A stretch of DNA of 64,000 bases, from the NCBI RefSeq assembly GCF_050947875.1, contig NC_134576.1, forward strand, positions 51,770,255-51,834,254, written 5' to 3'. The notes below the pieces were generated by a model. That model made no database searches, was not told the DNA's origin, and was given only the letters and a program-made list of their open reading frames with translations. Positions 45,996 through 56,924 of the stretch are shown piece after piece. A program made the translations under genes and the position numbers. This DNA comes from Dermacentor variabilis. Taxonomy: Eukaryota; Arthropoda; Arachnida; Ixodida; Ixodidae. Numbering within the stretch: the first letter of the stretch is position 1; each line of letters begins with the position of its first letter.

Positions 45996-46227
45996 ATAAT
46001 ATTTGGGGTTTTACGTGCCAAAACCACTTTCTGATTATGAGGCACGCCGTAGTGGAGGACTCCGGAAATTTTGACCACCTGGGGTTCTTTAACGTGCACC
46101 TAAATCTAAGCAGACGGGTGTTTTCGCATTTCGCCCCCATCGAAATGCGGCCGCCGTGGCCGGGATTCGATCCCGCGACCTCGTGCTCAGCAGCCCAACA
46201 CCATAGCCACTGAGCAACCACGGCGGG
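45996..46227 (-). mobile_element. tRNA-derived SINE of the Ruka type
   Basis: Read on the minus strand, the element starts CCCGCCGTGG, has an A-box-like GTTGCTCAGTGGC and a B-box-like GGATCGAATCCC near 46,170, then the CATTTCGATGGGGGCGAAAT, GGTGCACGTTAAAGAACCCC, GGTGGTCAAAATTTCC and GGCACGTAAAACCCC blocks, and ends in an AATATTATT tail. It is flanked by an exact 14-bp target duplication, TTCACAGAATAGAA, at 45,982-45,995 and 46,228-46,241. RNA polymerase III would transcribe it; mobilisation depends on a LINE. Sequence and length fit the ixodid Ruka family as I remember it. Confidence 0.9.
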
Positions 46228-46241
46228 TTCACAGAATAGAA

Positions 46242-46700
46242 GGGCACTGAGTTTTTTTCGTTGCATCTCATGTTAAAGAGTTTTGGTTTTTGTGTATACC
46301 TGGACATTGCGGACTACTACTTAATGAGATTACAGACGGGTTGGGAAAGACAGTGCTTGTTGGGCCAGTAGATTTCTTTATAGCCAACCTTACCCTGCGG
46401 GCGTTGACAACATTCCGAAGACAAGTCCCAAGTCGAAAAAATGAGCCCGTCCTTGCTGCACCGGATTACAGACATTTAGCGTTCCCCTGGAATGTCTGAT
46501 CGTGTTCCTCTCGACAACGCGAAGTTTCGATTACCGTATTACGTTGTCGTAATATTGCAATTAAACTGCACGTGAGTACGTGTGGGTTCGCGCAGTCAAA
46601 CCTTCGTGAGTCACGTGGGGATATAGAATCACTAAACCTTCTCCTAAACATAATTCCGAAAGAAAGACGTACTTACAGCAGCCCATATCACGTACGGGCC
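46242..46700 (+). pseudogene. LINE ORF2 RNase H end and tail, decayed
   Basis: CIPGHCGLLLNEITDGLGK at 46,290-46,346 matches the last RNase H motif of I-superfamily LINEs (W-I-P-G-H-C-G-I-x-G-N-E-x-A-D). Downstream, LTLRALTTFRRQV and, after a stop at 46,497, SRQREVSITVLRCR and GFAQSNL follow the order of the usual C-terminal tail, but the tail Cys residues are gone. Only the 3' part of the element is present; the SINE is immediately upstream and may have inserted in it. Confidence 0.65.
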
Positions 46701-47171
46701 TTCATCTTTCATTGATTGGCATTTCATCTTTTGGCGCAAGCACCCTTGGTCAAGTCAGAAAGGAAGCGTGTCATATTGCGCACGAGTACGTCGTTGCTAC
46801 AGGGAGGCTCTTATGTTAAACGCCTTCTCCTCATTAATAAAATTATATCGTTTTTCTTTCATAACCTAGCAGCTTCGTCAAAACTGGCATGGCCGCTTTT
46901 CAAACAAGAAAAAAAAAGAATTTAAATTCATTTTTATAAAATATAGGTAGTACTGACCAATCGTTTAACGAGAAACAATGACTTGACAATATGTTTCGAT
47001 TACGAAACATAGCCAATCCCCCCCCCCCCCGTGGGTGTGTGCCATAAGATGAAAGCGAGAACCACTCAGTGTCACCTACACATTGTCACACCCATAACCT
47101 TGATAGGCCCGACGGCTCTACCCATTTTACCTCGGACTACCCAGTGACCCAAGTTGCCTGGAAATAGGTTA
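46701..47171. other. No gene recognised
   Basis: Unique-looking, AT-rich; a run of 12 C at 47,019-47,030. Confidence 0.4.
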
Positions 47172-47590
47172 GACACACACACGCACGCACACAAGCACGC
47201 ACACATGCACGCACACAGAAAACACAATCATGCACACACAACACACACACAAAACACATGCGCACATGCACACACATCCACACACACATACACAAACACA
47301 CAACGCACACACATATACACGCACGCGCGCTCCCGCTCACAGCACACGCACGCACACAAAGACACAAATGTGCACACACATGCACAACGCACATACATAC
47401 ATAAACGCACAAAACACAAACACATGCGCACACCCACACATACGCGCCTGTAGACACACATATACACACGCACGCACGCGCTCCCGCCCACAGCACACGC
47501 ACACACACGCGCGCACACATGCACGCACACAAAAACACTAACATGCACAATACACACATATAAACATGCACAAAACACAAACACATGCGC
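47172..47590. repeat. CA-rich minisatellite array 1
   Basis: CACA/CGCA/TGCA-rich sequence in which a non-CA marker, GCTCCCGC[T/C]CACAGCACACGC, recurs at 47,329 and 47,480 (151 bp apart). The rest of each unit, including AAAACACAAACACATGCGCACA, also repeats. The long Cys-Val and Thr-His frames through it are composition artefacts. Confidence 0.9.
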
Positions 47591-48534
47591 ACATACAAAC
47601 TGTAATTTCAGGTTCTTGGGAGGATATCGTGCACGCAAGAGCAACGTTGGTGCGAATATTAGACAGAGCCGTTTGCAGACGCAACGCGATCGTTTCTCAC
47701 TGCACTCTCATAAGATTCAATAAGCTATATTTATAGCACATGCAGGAGCACTGAGAATAAAACGTCGTTATAGCTGGCAAGAATCAACAACCAGGGCGTG
47801 ACCACAGCTATAGCGTTACTCTGCAGGTTTCACTACTTCGCCCATTAACGTCGCGATAAGTAAGGGTCACAATGAACGTATAAACGCGGGTTCACCAAGA
47901 AAAATTGCGTTGGCCCAGATGTCGGGGTCGTTGCCGAGGATGCGGCCGTGGATGAACCGCAAGGTCCCTTGTCGACGCTGGCCTCAACGCGACGCTTGGC
48001 AGTCGCGACCAGCACGGTCGATGAACGGGTCCCACCTGCGTTCTCCTGGAGACGTCAGTAGGGCGGGTGCTGGATCAGTACTTAGGAATGGTTGGCACAT
48101 GGGTCGGAGCCATGCTCGCCGGGAAGCGTCGGTGGGGCCGGGGCGCAGGAGCAGCGCTCAGCAACGGTCAGCAGGGCCCAGGTTGTGCGGCAGGCCCGAG
48201 TCCTCTCGCCTGACCGGCCAGTCGGCTCCATCGAGCAGGCTCAGTTCGACCGTGGACCGTCGTCCGTGGACATCCCCGGAACAGTCCAATCCCCAGGCAT
48301 GCTTTTCTTTTTTCCGCTCCACGACCCGGCACCACCTCCTTGTCACCAGTTTTCAGAGCCCCCGCAGCGCACACTCTACCGCCTCGTGCTTTTTTTTTTC
48401 TTCCTTCGCCATCTTCGCCTTTTCGCCACATGTCTGCTATTCTCTTTTTTCAGGCTGTTGCCTGTTTCCCCCAGCGATTGTGTTGCAGTCGTTGACACAA
48501 CGTCTCAACATAAGTCCTACGTCGCGCGCATCAT
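47591..48534. other. GC-rich spacer between minisatellite arrays; not identified
   Basis: The plus-strand frame 47,910-48,854 (314 codons) begins in GC-rich sequence and ends inside the CA-rich array; it is Arg/Ser/Pro-rich with no recognised domain. On the minus strand, blocks such as RFIHGRILGNDPDIWANAIFL (about 47,970-47,905) look coding-like but are isolated. It could be the leader or LTR of a retroelement. No call is made. Confidence 0.3.
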
Positions 48535-49190
48535 ATCACACACACATACACACGCACGCGCGCACACGCACACATGCACATACACGCACAATGCGCACAC
48601 ATACATGCACCCACAAAATACAAACACAAGCGCACATACACACATACACACGCACGCGCGCACTCCCGCTCACAGCACAGGCACACAGACACATGCACGC
48701 ACACGAAAACACAAATATGCACACACACACACGCACAACACACAGAAATACATACATGCACAAAACACAAACACATGCGCACATACCCACACATGCACAC
48801 GTACATGCGCGCTGCCGCTCACAACACACACATACGCGCACGCACACAACATAAACATGCACACACACACAACGCACACACATACATACACGCACAAAGC
48901 ACAAACGCATGCGCACACATCCACACACACACGCATGTACACACACGCACCACACACATATACACGCGCATGCGCGCGCTCCCTGTCAGAGCACACGCAC
49001 ACACAAGTACACACACATGCACGCACCCAAAAACACAAACATGCACACACATGCACATGCACGAACAAAACACAAACACATGCAGACACACTCACACATC
49101 CACACACGCATGTACACGCACAACTCACACACACACACGTATACAACGCACGCGCGCTCCCAGTCACATCAGACGCACGCAAAAACACAA
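48535..49190. repeat. CA-rich minisatellite array 2
   Basis: Same type as array 1: the marker CTCCCGCTCACAGCAC or diverged forms occurs at about 48,662, 48,811, 48,979 and 49,156, spaced 149, 168 and 177 bp. Units share AAAACACAAACACATGCGCACA. The two arrays are about 0.95 kb apart. Confidence 0.9.
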
Positions 49191-51289
49191 GACACATACC
49201 GGGAACATACCGCACAGACACATACCGGGAACTAATACGAGTTTCCCAAAGAATGTTAATCGCAATAAACATAGCATGCAAGGAAAGAGATTGCGAGAAC
49301 GAGTCCATGGAGGGGGAGGTGCCCACGTTCCGAAAAAGCCCCCGTGCGCAGAGATATTTGCAAACCTTAAAGCGCCGTGCCATTTTACAGTGTACACCGT
49401 AAGCAAAATTATATTAACTACAGGCTGGCCGGTAAAACAGCATGTATTCGTAATTCACGTGCAGAAACCGAAATTAGCGAGTGCACTGGGAAATGTTTCA
49501 ATGCCAAATGGGCAGCGCAGTCCTCAATGTCAAGTTACACGGATAAGCGGAGGAGAAAATCGGCTTCTTCGCGGAATCCCTGGTCCGCATTCTTTTTTTC
49601 TCAAATGAGTACATTGGGGACGTCAAACCCTAGCAGCTATCAATTACAACCGCAGTAGCAACCACTTAGACCTAATTTTACCTCCGATGACATCACGCGA
49701 CATCCCAAAGGCGCGTAGAGCGCAACGGCGAAAACGCGTCAGAAGTGCCGTCTCTGATCTCTCAGGTGTCAAAATGCCAAGGAACGTGTACTGACGTAAT
49801 AAGGAAAAAAAAAACAAGCAGCCAATCTATTACGTGGCCATTCTTTTCGAACGGCAATCGTCTCGAGGCCAGTTTTGCGCGCCTCCATCACGGAGAAAGT
49901 TTCGTTTCTTTTTCAGTCCCTGCACGGGCAAGGCACTAGTAATGAATTCTGCTGACCTAAATTGACGGTCAATGGCAGCGAATGAAGTCAAAACGCTATG
50001 CGACACTTTGGAGAATTCAAAAAGGTTTGCAACAGCGGATGTCTTAAAAAAAAAGAAGGAAATTAATTGATAAGAAACATGGTACCTGTATTTCTTTTTT
50101 TTTTTTCTGCTGTTCCCTCAGCTGCTGCTTCAAGTTTGCTGAGGCATCGGTTGCCGTCTCGGACCCTACGTGGGTTATACATTTCCCCGTAGTCTGAGTA
50201 ACGACGAGCCGCCGCACTTGTACCCCGGTCCGTTAGTCACGTCTGAATCGGCGTCTTCGTTTTCTCCTTAACCGTCCGGAGACGTCGCCACGCGCTAAAG
50301 AAAAATGTGATGTTTACATCGGTAGCGAGTTTGGTAAGTGCGCGGCGTGTACAGACGTGGCGAGTTGCAACACGCGCCACTCAGCAACGCATTAATTTTT
50401 TTTTTTCGGGTGCGCTCGCGCACACTGCACACGTGGCACACCGCGCGCCAACCATGGCGGCGCACCAGGTGGGAGCGGGGTGGAGGGAGGGGGGGGGGTA
50501 TTAATTGACGTCGGCGGGCCACCTTCAGTACCGGCATTGTTGCGAAGGCGGCGACAGTGGTCGCCAGCGCTCGTCGCTCAAGGTCGCGGAATCTACCGCT
50601 TCATCTCGCCGGCGACTCTGTTGCGGGGAGCTCAACGACGCGTTGCATGGCAATGAAGTGGCACCGCTTGCTCGCCAATGCAGGTCACAGCCGAGAGCCG
50701 TCGTCTTAAAAATTTCTTTTCACCCTGTCTTTTTTCTTTCTTTTCGCTCGCTTCCTTGCAACCGTCGGCCGCAAGGCCTGAGGTCTGCGCAGCCATCAGC
50801 CGATCTCCGCGGTATGGCATCTGGTCGCCACAGACCATCACTCAGTCTCGGTTACGAATCTTCAGTACAGGAAGGGTGCGAAACGAACCCTTACGCATAC
50901 ATGTATATATACGGCGTCGTCGACGTGATGAATGGTTTTATAGAGAAGTCTCGATAGTGGTCCTGCATAGCGTTTACGCCGGGAGCGTTGGCGAATTCCG
51001 GAGACACGTCGCGTTGGAATGTTTCGACGCTACTCCGCCCTTGTATGCAGATGATCCTACGTCACTGCAATGGATTGCCTGTCGCGGGAACTTGGCTACC
51101 AGCTCCACGTGGCACTGGATGTGTCTTCGCCTATAGACGTCTTGATACCACTTCAGCTCGCTATTCCTCTAGGGCTTCTTGCAAGCTTGCAGCAAATGGG
51201 GCTGTTTTTTCGCCTTGTGGCATTCAAATAAATTAACTGTAAGAAGTGTGTCATAAAACACAGTCACTTTGCGCCACTAAGGACATGCT
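49191..51289. other. No confident gene; CpG-rich segment with splice-donor-like sites
   Basis: At 49,184-49,238 the word ACACATACCGGGAAC is duplicated. The segment 50,150-50,700 is CpG-rich and holds two ATGs followed by donor-like sites (50,310 with GTAAGT at 50,334; 50,454 with GTGGGA at 50,469). Frames of about 150 codons at 50.5-51.1 kb match nothing. Confidence 0.35.
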
Positions 51290-52650
51290 GTTCTGCCTGG
51301 AGGGCGCTCGTCGCCGAAAGCTGCCATATGTCAACACATTCGAACGGTCCTCTTACAGCAGTCTGGCTGTTCTACAAAAGTCGTCATTCCCCGATCACTT
51401 CAGGCCCAGATACTGAAGAGGTTTGACGACGATACCACTTCCGGTCACTTTGGTGTCCATAAAACATATAAGCACATCCTCGGCAGCTTCTGTTGGCCTG
51501 GACTTGCCACCAGCGTAGCGAAATACGTGGCTCCTTACTCGCTCGGCCCGCGCGGCGTACGACTGACTTCACCTCTGTCTCGGTTAGTTCTATCTGTACC
51601 TCGTCCTGAACTCCGTTTCACAGTCGTTGGTATCGACTTGTACGGACTGCCACTCATATCGTCTGGCGGTAACCGACGGACAGTCACAGCCTTAGATCAC
51701 CTGACACAGTGCGCTTAAATAGCCGCACTTCCTTCAGCATCCGCAGTGGAGGTTGCTTCCTTTTTCTTGGAGGCCACATTTTTACGCTGCGGAGCCCCAC
51801 GTGTCCTCTTGACTGACCATGGCAAGGCCTCTTTGGCCATACCTGGCCCTTGCGCCACTAAACAACATTCATTCATTCATTCATTCATTCATTCATTCAT
51901 TCATTCATTCATTCATTCATTCATTCATTCATTCGTTCATTCATGCAAGGCATTTCTGTCAAAACTTCGAAACCCCTCGACGAAATTCTTCGTGCGTCGA
52001 ACACCATTCATAAGACGACTTCGGGCTACCACCCACAAAATAATGGCCTCACAGAGTGCTTTCATCGCACGCTGTTCGACACGTTATCAATGTATATCAA
52101 ACCTCCAGACCCCGCCAATTGGAATGTCCTTCTTCCATTCGTGACTTTCGCATGAAACACCGCCACGCAGTACACCACGGGGTAATCACCATCTTTGCTC
52201 GGGTACGGCCGTCAACCGACCGCTCTCCCCGACGGCTCTTTCTTTGGCGTCCCGGTGCTCTCGTCGACCCCCGGTTGCCCCCGTTGCCCGGTGTCGCCAC
52301 CAAGCCCGCCTCAACACCGACGGCCGTCAGCAAAACCGCAAAACTCGCTACGACGCATCCCCCCGTGTCGTTTATTACCACGTTCGAGACGAACTATTAC
52401 TGTGGATCCCATTTCGAGCTCCTGGGTTATGCGAAAAAGTTTGAACCCCGTTTCATCGCGCTCTACACCGTTCGGGGACAAACTTCGCCAGTGCACTTAT
52501 CGCGCCACTCCCGTTGTCACGCACCTCGACGGCCGCTGCCGTGCCACAGAGATTGTGCATGTTTTCGAAAGCCTTTCGTACGGCGTTCTTCGCCGCCATA
52601 ACCAGCAGCCAGGTTGGCTGCTTCCGGGCACGGAGAAACTTGCGTGAACA
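51290..52650 (+). pseudogene. Ty3/gypsy integrase remnant, broken by (ATTC)n
   Basis: The plus strand carries integrase pieces: a zinc-region fragment GHFGVHKTYKHILGSFCWPGL near 51,448-51,510 (its C-x-x-C half is lost), the catalytic core start VVGIDLYG, SGGNRRTVTALDHLT and AALPSASAVEVASFFLEATFL near 51,625-51,790, RCGAPRVLLTDHGKA with the second catalytic Asp near 51,790-51,830, then an (ATTC)n tract, then TTSGYHPQNNGLTECFHRTL with the catalytic Glu near 52,015-52,075 and NWNVLLPFVTFA. The last frame (52,195-52,647) is the C-terminal domain region. Several stops and phase changes. RT and LTRs were not found. Confidence 0.82.
51866..51944. repeat. (ATTC)n microsatellite in gypsy integrase
   Basis: About nineteen ATTC units with one substitution near the right end, between the second Asp and the Glu regions of the integrase core. 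Confidence 0.97.
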
Positions 52651-53914
52651 TTATCTTCACCCCTCATCTTCTTCATCGGTATACAATCATCACGGCCAGC
52701 GTCACCCTCTTCAGCGCACTGCACTGCTTGACAAAGCTTTAACGCTGTATTACAATAATAGGCGGGTGCGTATACTAGCGATTATCTAGCTTTACTGCTG
52801 TAACTGCAGCCCGCATACGCTCAAACTAAAGCTTCGTTCATGCCTTATCCATTTCACTGCCACTGCCGAGATAACTCGGGCACCCACACTCGCACAACTC
52901 TTGCCAATTCCGAGTATACTTGTTTCATGTTTTCGACACACTCCTTGCCTCTCCAGAAGCAACGCTTGCAAATAAAGAACTTTGCATACGAGTTCGGCTA
53001 TCTATAGAGAGGCCACCTAGACACATTAAGAATACACAACTTCTGACTTCAGTGGAGCAATCGTCTGAGTGTTTTGTCGCTCTGTCATGGCAGTACCCAT
53101 GGCGAACGAGTGTGCCAGGACCTTCCGTACTTTGACAGACGAAGAAATTTATGAACTGCTAAATGAATTATGAACAGGAAGAAACATGTGCGACAGTGAA
53201 ACAGTCTCTATGCAACATGAGATGTCCGCTGAACCAACATGACCAAAAGAACGCGGCCGGGTTTAAGGATCGAAAGAGCAGCCATGGCCCCCGGTAAGTG
53301 TGGCAAGTCCACACGTCCAAATTATATGACAACGAAGGAAATTATAATCTGTTCACACGTACTGAAACGAGCGAAAGCGAAGACTAAAAACAAGCTACTA
53401 CGCAACATAACATATGGCCAAACCACCACGCAATAAAAAGAGAAAGAGGGCTGCAGCTGAAGAGCTGTCGGGAAAAAAAACTCGGCAGTCAAAGGGTTGC
53501 ACAACATTGTTAACGCTACCGGAGCGCTATAAGACGACCAGTAGAATGTGCCGTTAGCAACCTTCCAGACTGTCCGCGAGCTAGGAGGTCGCGTTTTGTG
53601 TCTAGACGGGTGTGGTGCCGGTCTAAACCTCGATAGGGCATGGCCGATAATCGCATTCTTTACATTTAAATATTTTACTGAATTTTTACTCTCCTCTCTA
53701 TTCTTCAACCTTTGTCGAATGAGAACCAAGAAGTACACTCCAGGGTAAGGGGGATAGTTTGACTGAGATAAGGCAGGTGTCTTTGCTGGTGTAGCAATGA
53801 TCCGGTGCCCTTTCTCCAAAGACGTAGAAGCCTGCGATCCCCAACCAATCTTGATTATGAATCCAATTGTGGAAGGGCGGAAAGAACCCTTCGGATCTGA
53901 ATGTCTAGAATTAT
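52651..53914. other. No gene recognised
   Basis: Frames up to 165 codons (53,322-53,819, minus) have no recognisable domain. Confidence 0.4.
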
Positions 53915-54795
53915 AACTATAACATGTGTGATCTCTATATAGCTTTCATAGATTATAAAAAGGCATTTGATTCCGTATATACGCCAGCTGTCATGAAAGC
54001 ATTCCGTAATCAAGGAGTACAGGAGGCATACGTCAATACCTTCGGAATTATCTACTTGGATTCCACAGCTACCATGCATCGCCACAAGGAAAGCAGCAAA
54101 TTAGTTACTCAAGAAAGGGGTAAGGCAAGGATACACAGTATATTCACTGCTATTCACTGTATGCTTAGATGTATTCAAGGCCAAGCTATTAGACTGGAAA
54201 GGCTTAGGAGTGAGGATCAGTGGCGAATATCTTAACAACCTTCAATTTGCAGATTAGATTGTCCTTTTCAGCAACACTGGGGATGAATTGCACCAAATGG
54301 TTGAGGGCCTTAACCGAGAAAGTGTAAGAGTAGGGTTGAAGACTAATATGCAGAAAACAACGATAATGATCAATAGCCTGGCAAGGAGACAAGAATTCAT
54401 GATCGCCAGTCAGCCTCTAGAGTCCGTGCAGTAGTACATTTATCTAGGTGAATTACTTGCAGGTGACCCTGATCATGACAAGAAGACTTACAGACGAATA
54501 AAACTGGGTTGGAGTGCATAAAGCAGGCATTATTAAATGCTGACAGAAAGCTTACCACGGTCGTTGAAAAAAACGGTGTAATAATTGAATTTTACTAGTG
54601 CTAAAGTATCTGGAGCAGAAACAAGGAGGTCAAAAAGAAACTCGAAAACAAGCTAAGGAATGCGCAAAGAGCAGCGTAATTTCAAGAGACTGGAAGAGAG
54701 CAGTGTGGATCAGAAAGCAAACAGAGACAGCCGATATTCTAGTTGACACTAAGAGAAAAAGAAGCTACAGAAATTCTGCGAATTCTCTATTATAA
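53915..54795 (+). pseudogene. RTE reverse transcriptase, old copy, left part
   Basis: This plus-strand copy of an RTE LINE begins near 53,918 with DLYIAFIDYKKAFDSV (RT motif with the first catalytic Asp), followed by AFRNQGVQEAYV and STATMHRHKESSK, then in broken frames NNLQFAD near 54,240, NTGDELHQMVEGLNRES, YIYLGE, and WKRAVWIRKQTETADILVDTKRK up to 54,766. Many stops. The order and content match the intact copy at 31.5-34.4 kb, but divergence is much greater. Homology breaks at about 54,770 and seems to resume at about 56,950. Confidence 0.8.
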
Positions 54796-54955
54796 TGCGT
54801 AAGGATTGTTTGACTCGGCTGTGACTTCGCTCTTGCTTACTTTTGCTTACTTGCTTTCCCTAGCTTATGCGCGTCTACCCATGGCCTTTCCGGTGGCAAA
54901 GAATGCTTAGCCTTTAGCAGGCAGTAGTCAGATTTTCTCGCCGCATGCGGCAATT

Positions 54956-55255
54956 TCACTGCAATCGTACCAACTGAGCCGGAACTCCGGGCACGAGCGC
55001 GCATCGACGGAGTAGAGCGGTCGAAAGGGAACGCCAGCTGCCGGAGTAGCGGGTGATCGGGTGAGGGGACAGCACAGTACTACGCGGCGATGCCGTGTCA
55101 CCTTCGCTGTCGCTCTCGCAAGCCTGTGTTATTCGCGCGTTCCTTGCCCACGCAAGCTGTCGCCTGCGTTCTGACTGCGCCTCGGTAAAGCCCGATGAAA
55201 ACGCGCCAAACGTCTCAACGAGCTCGCTTACCCGCGGGGTGTTGTAATTCGAAGG
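54956..55255 (-). CDS. Unrecognised 100-codon GC-rich ORF
   Basis: Starting just past the RTE tail, the minus-strand frame reads PRVSELVETFGAFSSGFTEAQSERRR and ACESDSEGDTASP and stops at 54,956. Composition is GC-rich and Ser/Arg/Glu-rich; there is no known domain. No ATG was identified within 54,956-55,255; the longer frame to 55,303 uses codons of the RTE tail. It may be part of a repeated element or an exon fragment. Confidence 0.25.
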   Translation of the reverse strand, partial: PSNYNTPRVSELVETFGAFSSGFTEAQSERRRQLAWARNARITQACESDSEGDTASPRSTVLSPHPITRYSGSWRSLSTALLRRCALVPGVPAQLVRLQ

Positions 55256-55261
55256 ACGCTC

Positions 55262-56312
55262 ATCATCATCAGCAGCAGCCTGGTTACGCCCACTGCAGGG
55301 CATAGGCCTCTCCCATACTTCTCCAACTGGGTTTGGTTGGTTTCAACAAGGGATGGTTATATTCCGCACATTTCTCTATCACCTCATTGATAGTGTGAAT
55401 ATGGTCTATTGATGAGTAGCCTTTACGGAATCCTGCCTGGTCCTTTGGTTGACGGAAGTCTAAGGTGTTCCTGATTCTATTTGCAATTACCTTAGTAAAT
55501 ACTTTGTAAGCAACGCACAGTAAGCTGATCGGTCTATAATTTTTCAAGTCTTTGGCGTCCCCTTTCTTATGGATTAGGATTATGTTAGCGTTTTTCCAAG
55601 ATTCCGGTATGCTCGAAGTCACAAGGCATTGCGTATACAGGTGGCCAGTTTTTCTAGAACAATCTGCCCACCATCCTTCAACAAATGTGCTGTTACTTGA
55701 TCCTCCCCAGCTGCCTTCCCCCTTTGCATAGCACGCAAGGCTTTTTTTTACTTCTTCCGGCGTTACTTGTGGGATTTCAAATTCCTCTGGACTATTCTCT
55801 CTTCCATTATCGTCGTGGGTGTCACTGGTACTGCATACATCTATATAGAACTCCTCAGCCACTTCCACTATCTCATCCATATTAGTAATGATATTGCCGG
55901 CTTTGTCTCTTAACGCATGCATCTGATTCTTGCCTATTCCCAGTTTCTTGTTCACTGCTTTTAGGCTTCCTCCGTTCCTGAGAGCATGTTCAATTCTATC
56001 CATATTATACTTCCTTATGTCCGCTGTCTTACGCTTGTTGATTAACTTGGAAAGTTCTGCCAGTTCTATTCTAGCTGTAGGGTTAGAGGCTTTCATATAT
56101 TGGCGTTTCTTGATCAGATCTTTCGTCTCCTGCGATAGTTTACGGGTATCCTGTCTAACGGATTTGCCACCGACTTCTATTGCAGACTCCTTAATGATGC
56201 CCATAAGATTGTCATTCATTGCTTCAACACTAAGGTCCTCTTCCTGTGTTAAAGCCGAATACCTGTTCTGCAGCTTGATCCGGAATCCCTCTATTTTCCC
56301 TCTTAGTAGCAC
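55262..56312 (-). pseudogene. RTE LINE copy with internal deletion
   Basis: The minus-strand frame of 342 codons runs from the post-endonuclease region (RIKLQNRYSALTQEEDLS) through RT motifs NYRPISLLCVAYKVFTKVI and GFRKGYSSIDHI, then jumps near 55,350 to the final residues SWRSMGEAYALQWA and a TGATGATGATG tail. The catalytic part of RT, from the FIDYEKAFDS block to the C-terminus, is deleted. Between EEVKK and LYTQCL (about 55,740-55,640) the amino acids differ wholly from the intact copy although the DNA is similar, which means two opposite frameshifts that compensate. The deletion keeps the frame open but removes activity. Confidence 0.85.
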
Positions 56313-56351
56313 AGCAGCTCAGCAGCGTTCAATTAGACATTGGGCCACCAT

Positions 56352-56720
56352 GAAATCGCAAGTTGGTCCACCCTCGAATTTAAGTTGGCCCATCCCTAGA
56401 TTTCAGTTTGGCCCGTCCCCAAATTTAGGTTGGTCCACCCCCAAATTTAACTTGGTCCACCTCCGGATTTCAAGTTTGCCCCCCCACAAGTTTAAGTTGG
56501 CTCAACCCCAAATTTCAACTTGTGCCACCCTCAAATTTCAAGTTGGCCAACCCCCTGATTTAAATTGGCCCACCCCCAAATTTAATTTGGCCCATGTCCA
56601 AATTTCAGGTTCGCTCACTCCCAGATTTTAAGTTAACCCTAACCATAATCTAAGTTGGCCCGCTTGCAAATTTCAAGTTCACCCACCCTCAACTTTAAAT
56701 TGGCCCACTCCTACTGTAAG
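56352..56720. repeat. 22-bp minisatellite
   Basis: Words of the type AAGTTGGCCCACCCCCAAATTT recur with a 22-23 bp period (TTGG starts at 56,363, 56,385, 56,408, 56,430, 56,452, then about 56,475 and 56,497), for about 16 imperfect copies. It lies just beyond the 5' edge of the deleted RTE copy. Confidence 0.92.
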
Positions 56721-56924
56721 CTTCCTCATGTATATTCTAAGGAGCGCTATGTATCTCTATAGGTATTTTTATTTTATTGTTTTGCTTTAAGTTGTTTCTT
56801 ATCTCTTAAAAGCTAGCGATAATCTACATTTACGCTATCATAACGCTTAAATGTCTTAACTTAGCAAATTACGCATTTTTTGTACAGATACAAAGCAATA
56901 TACTTTTCGCGTGGCAGGGCTGGG
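56721..56924. other. AT-rich spacer
   Basis: AT-rich, no structure seen. Confidence 0.4.

Noticed and set aside
47910..48854. 314-codon plus-strand ORF
   Set aside because: Its last third is the CA-repeat; the first part is Arg/Ser/Pro-rich GC-rich sequence without a domain. Left as unidentified spacer.
47137..49608. Long Cys/Val- and Thr/His-rich frames on both strands
   Set aside because: They are translations of CA/TG-rich minisatellite DNA; all phases stay open because of composition.
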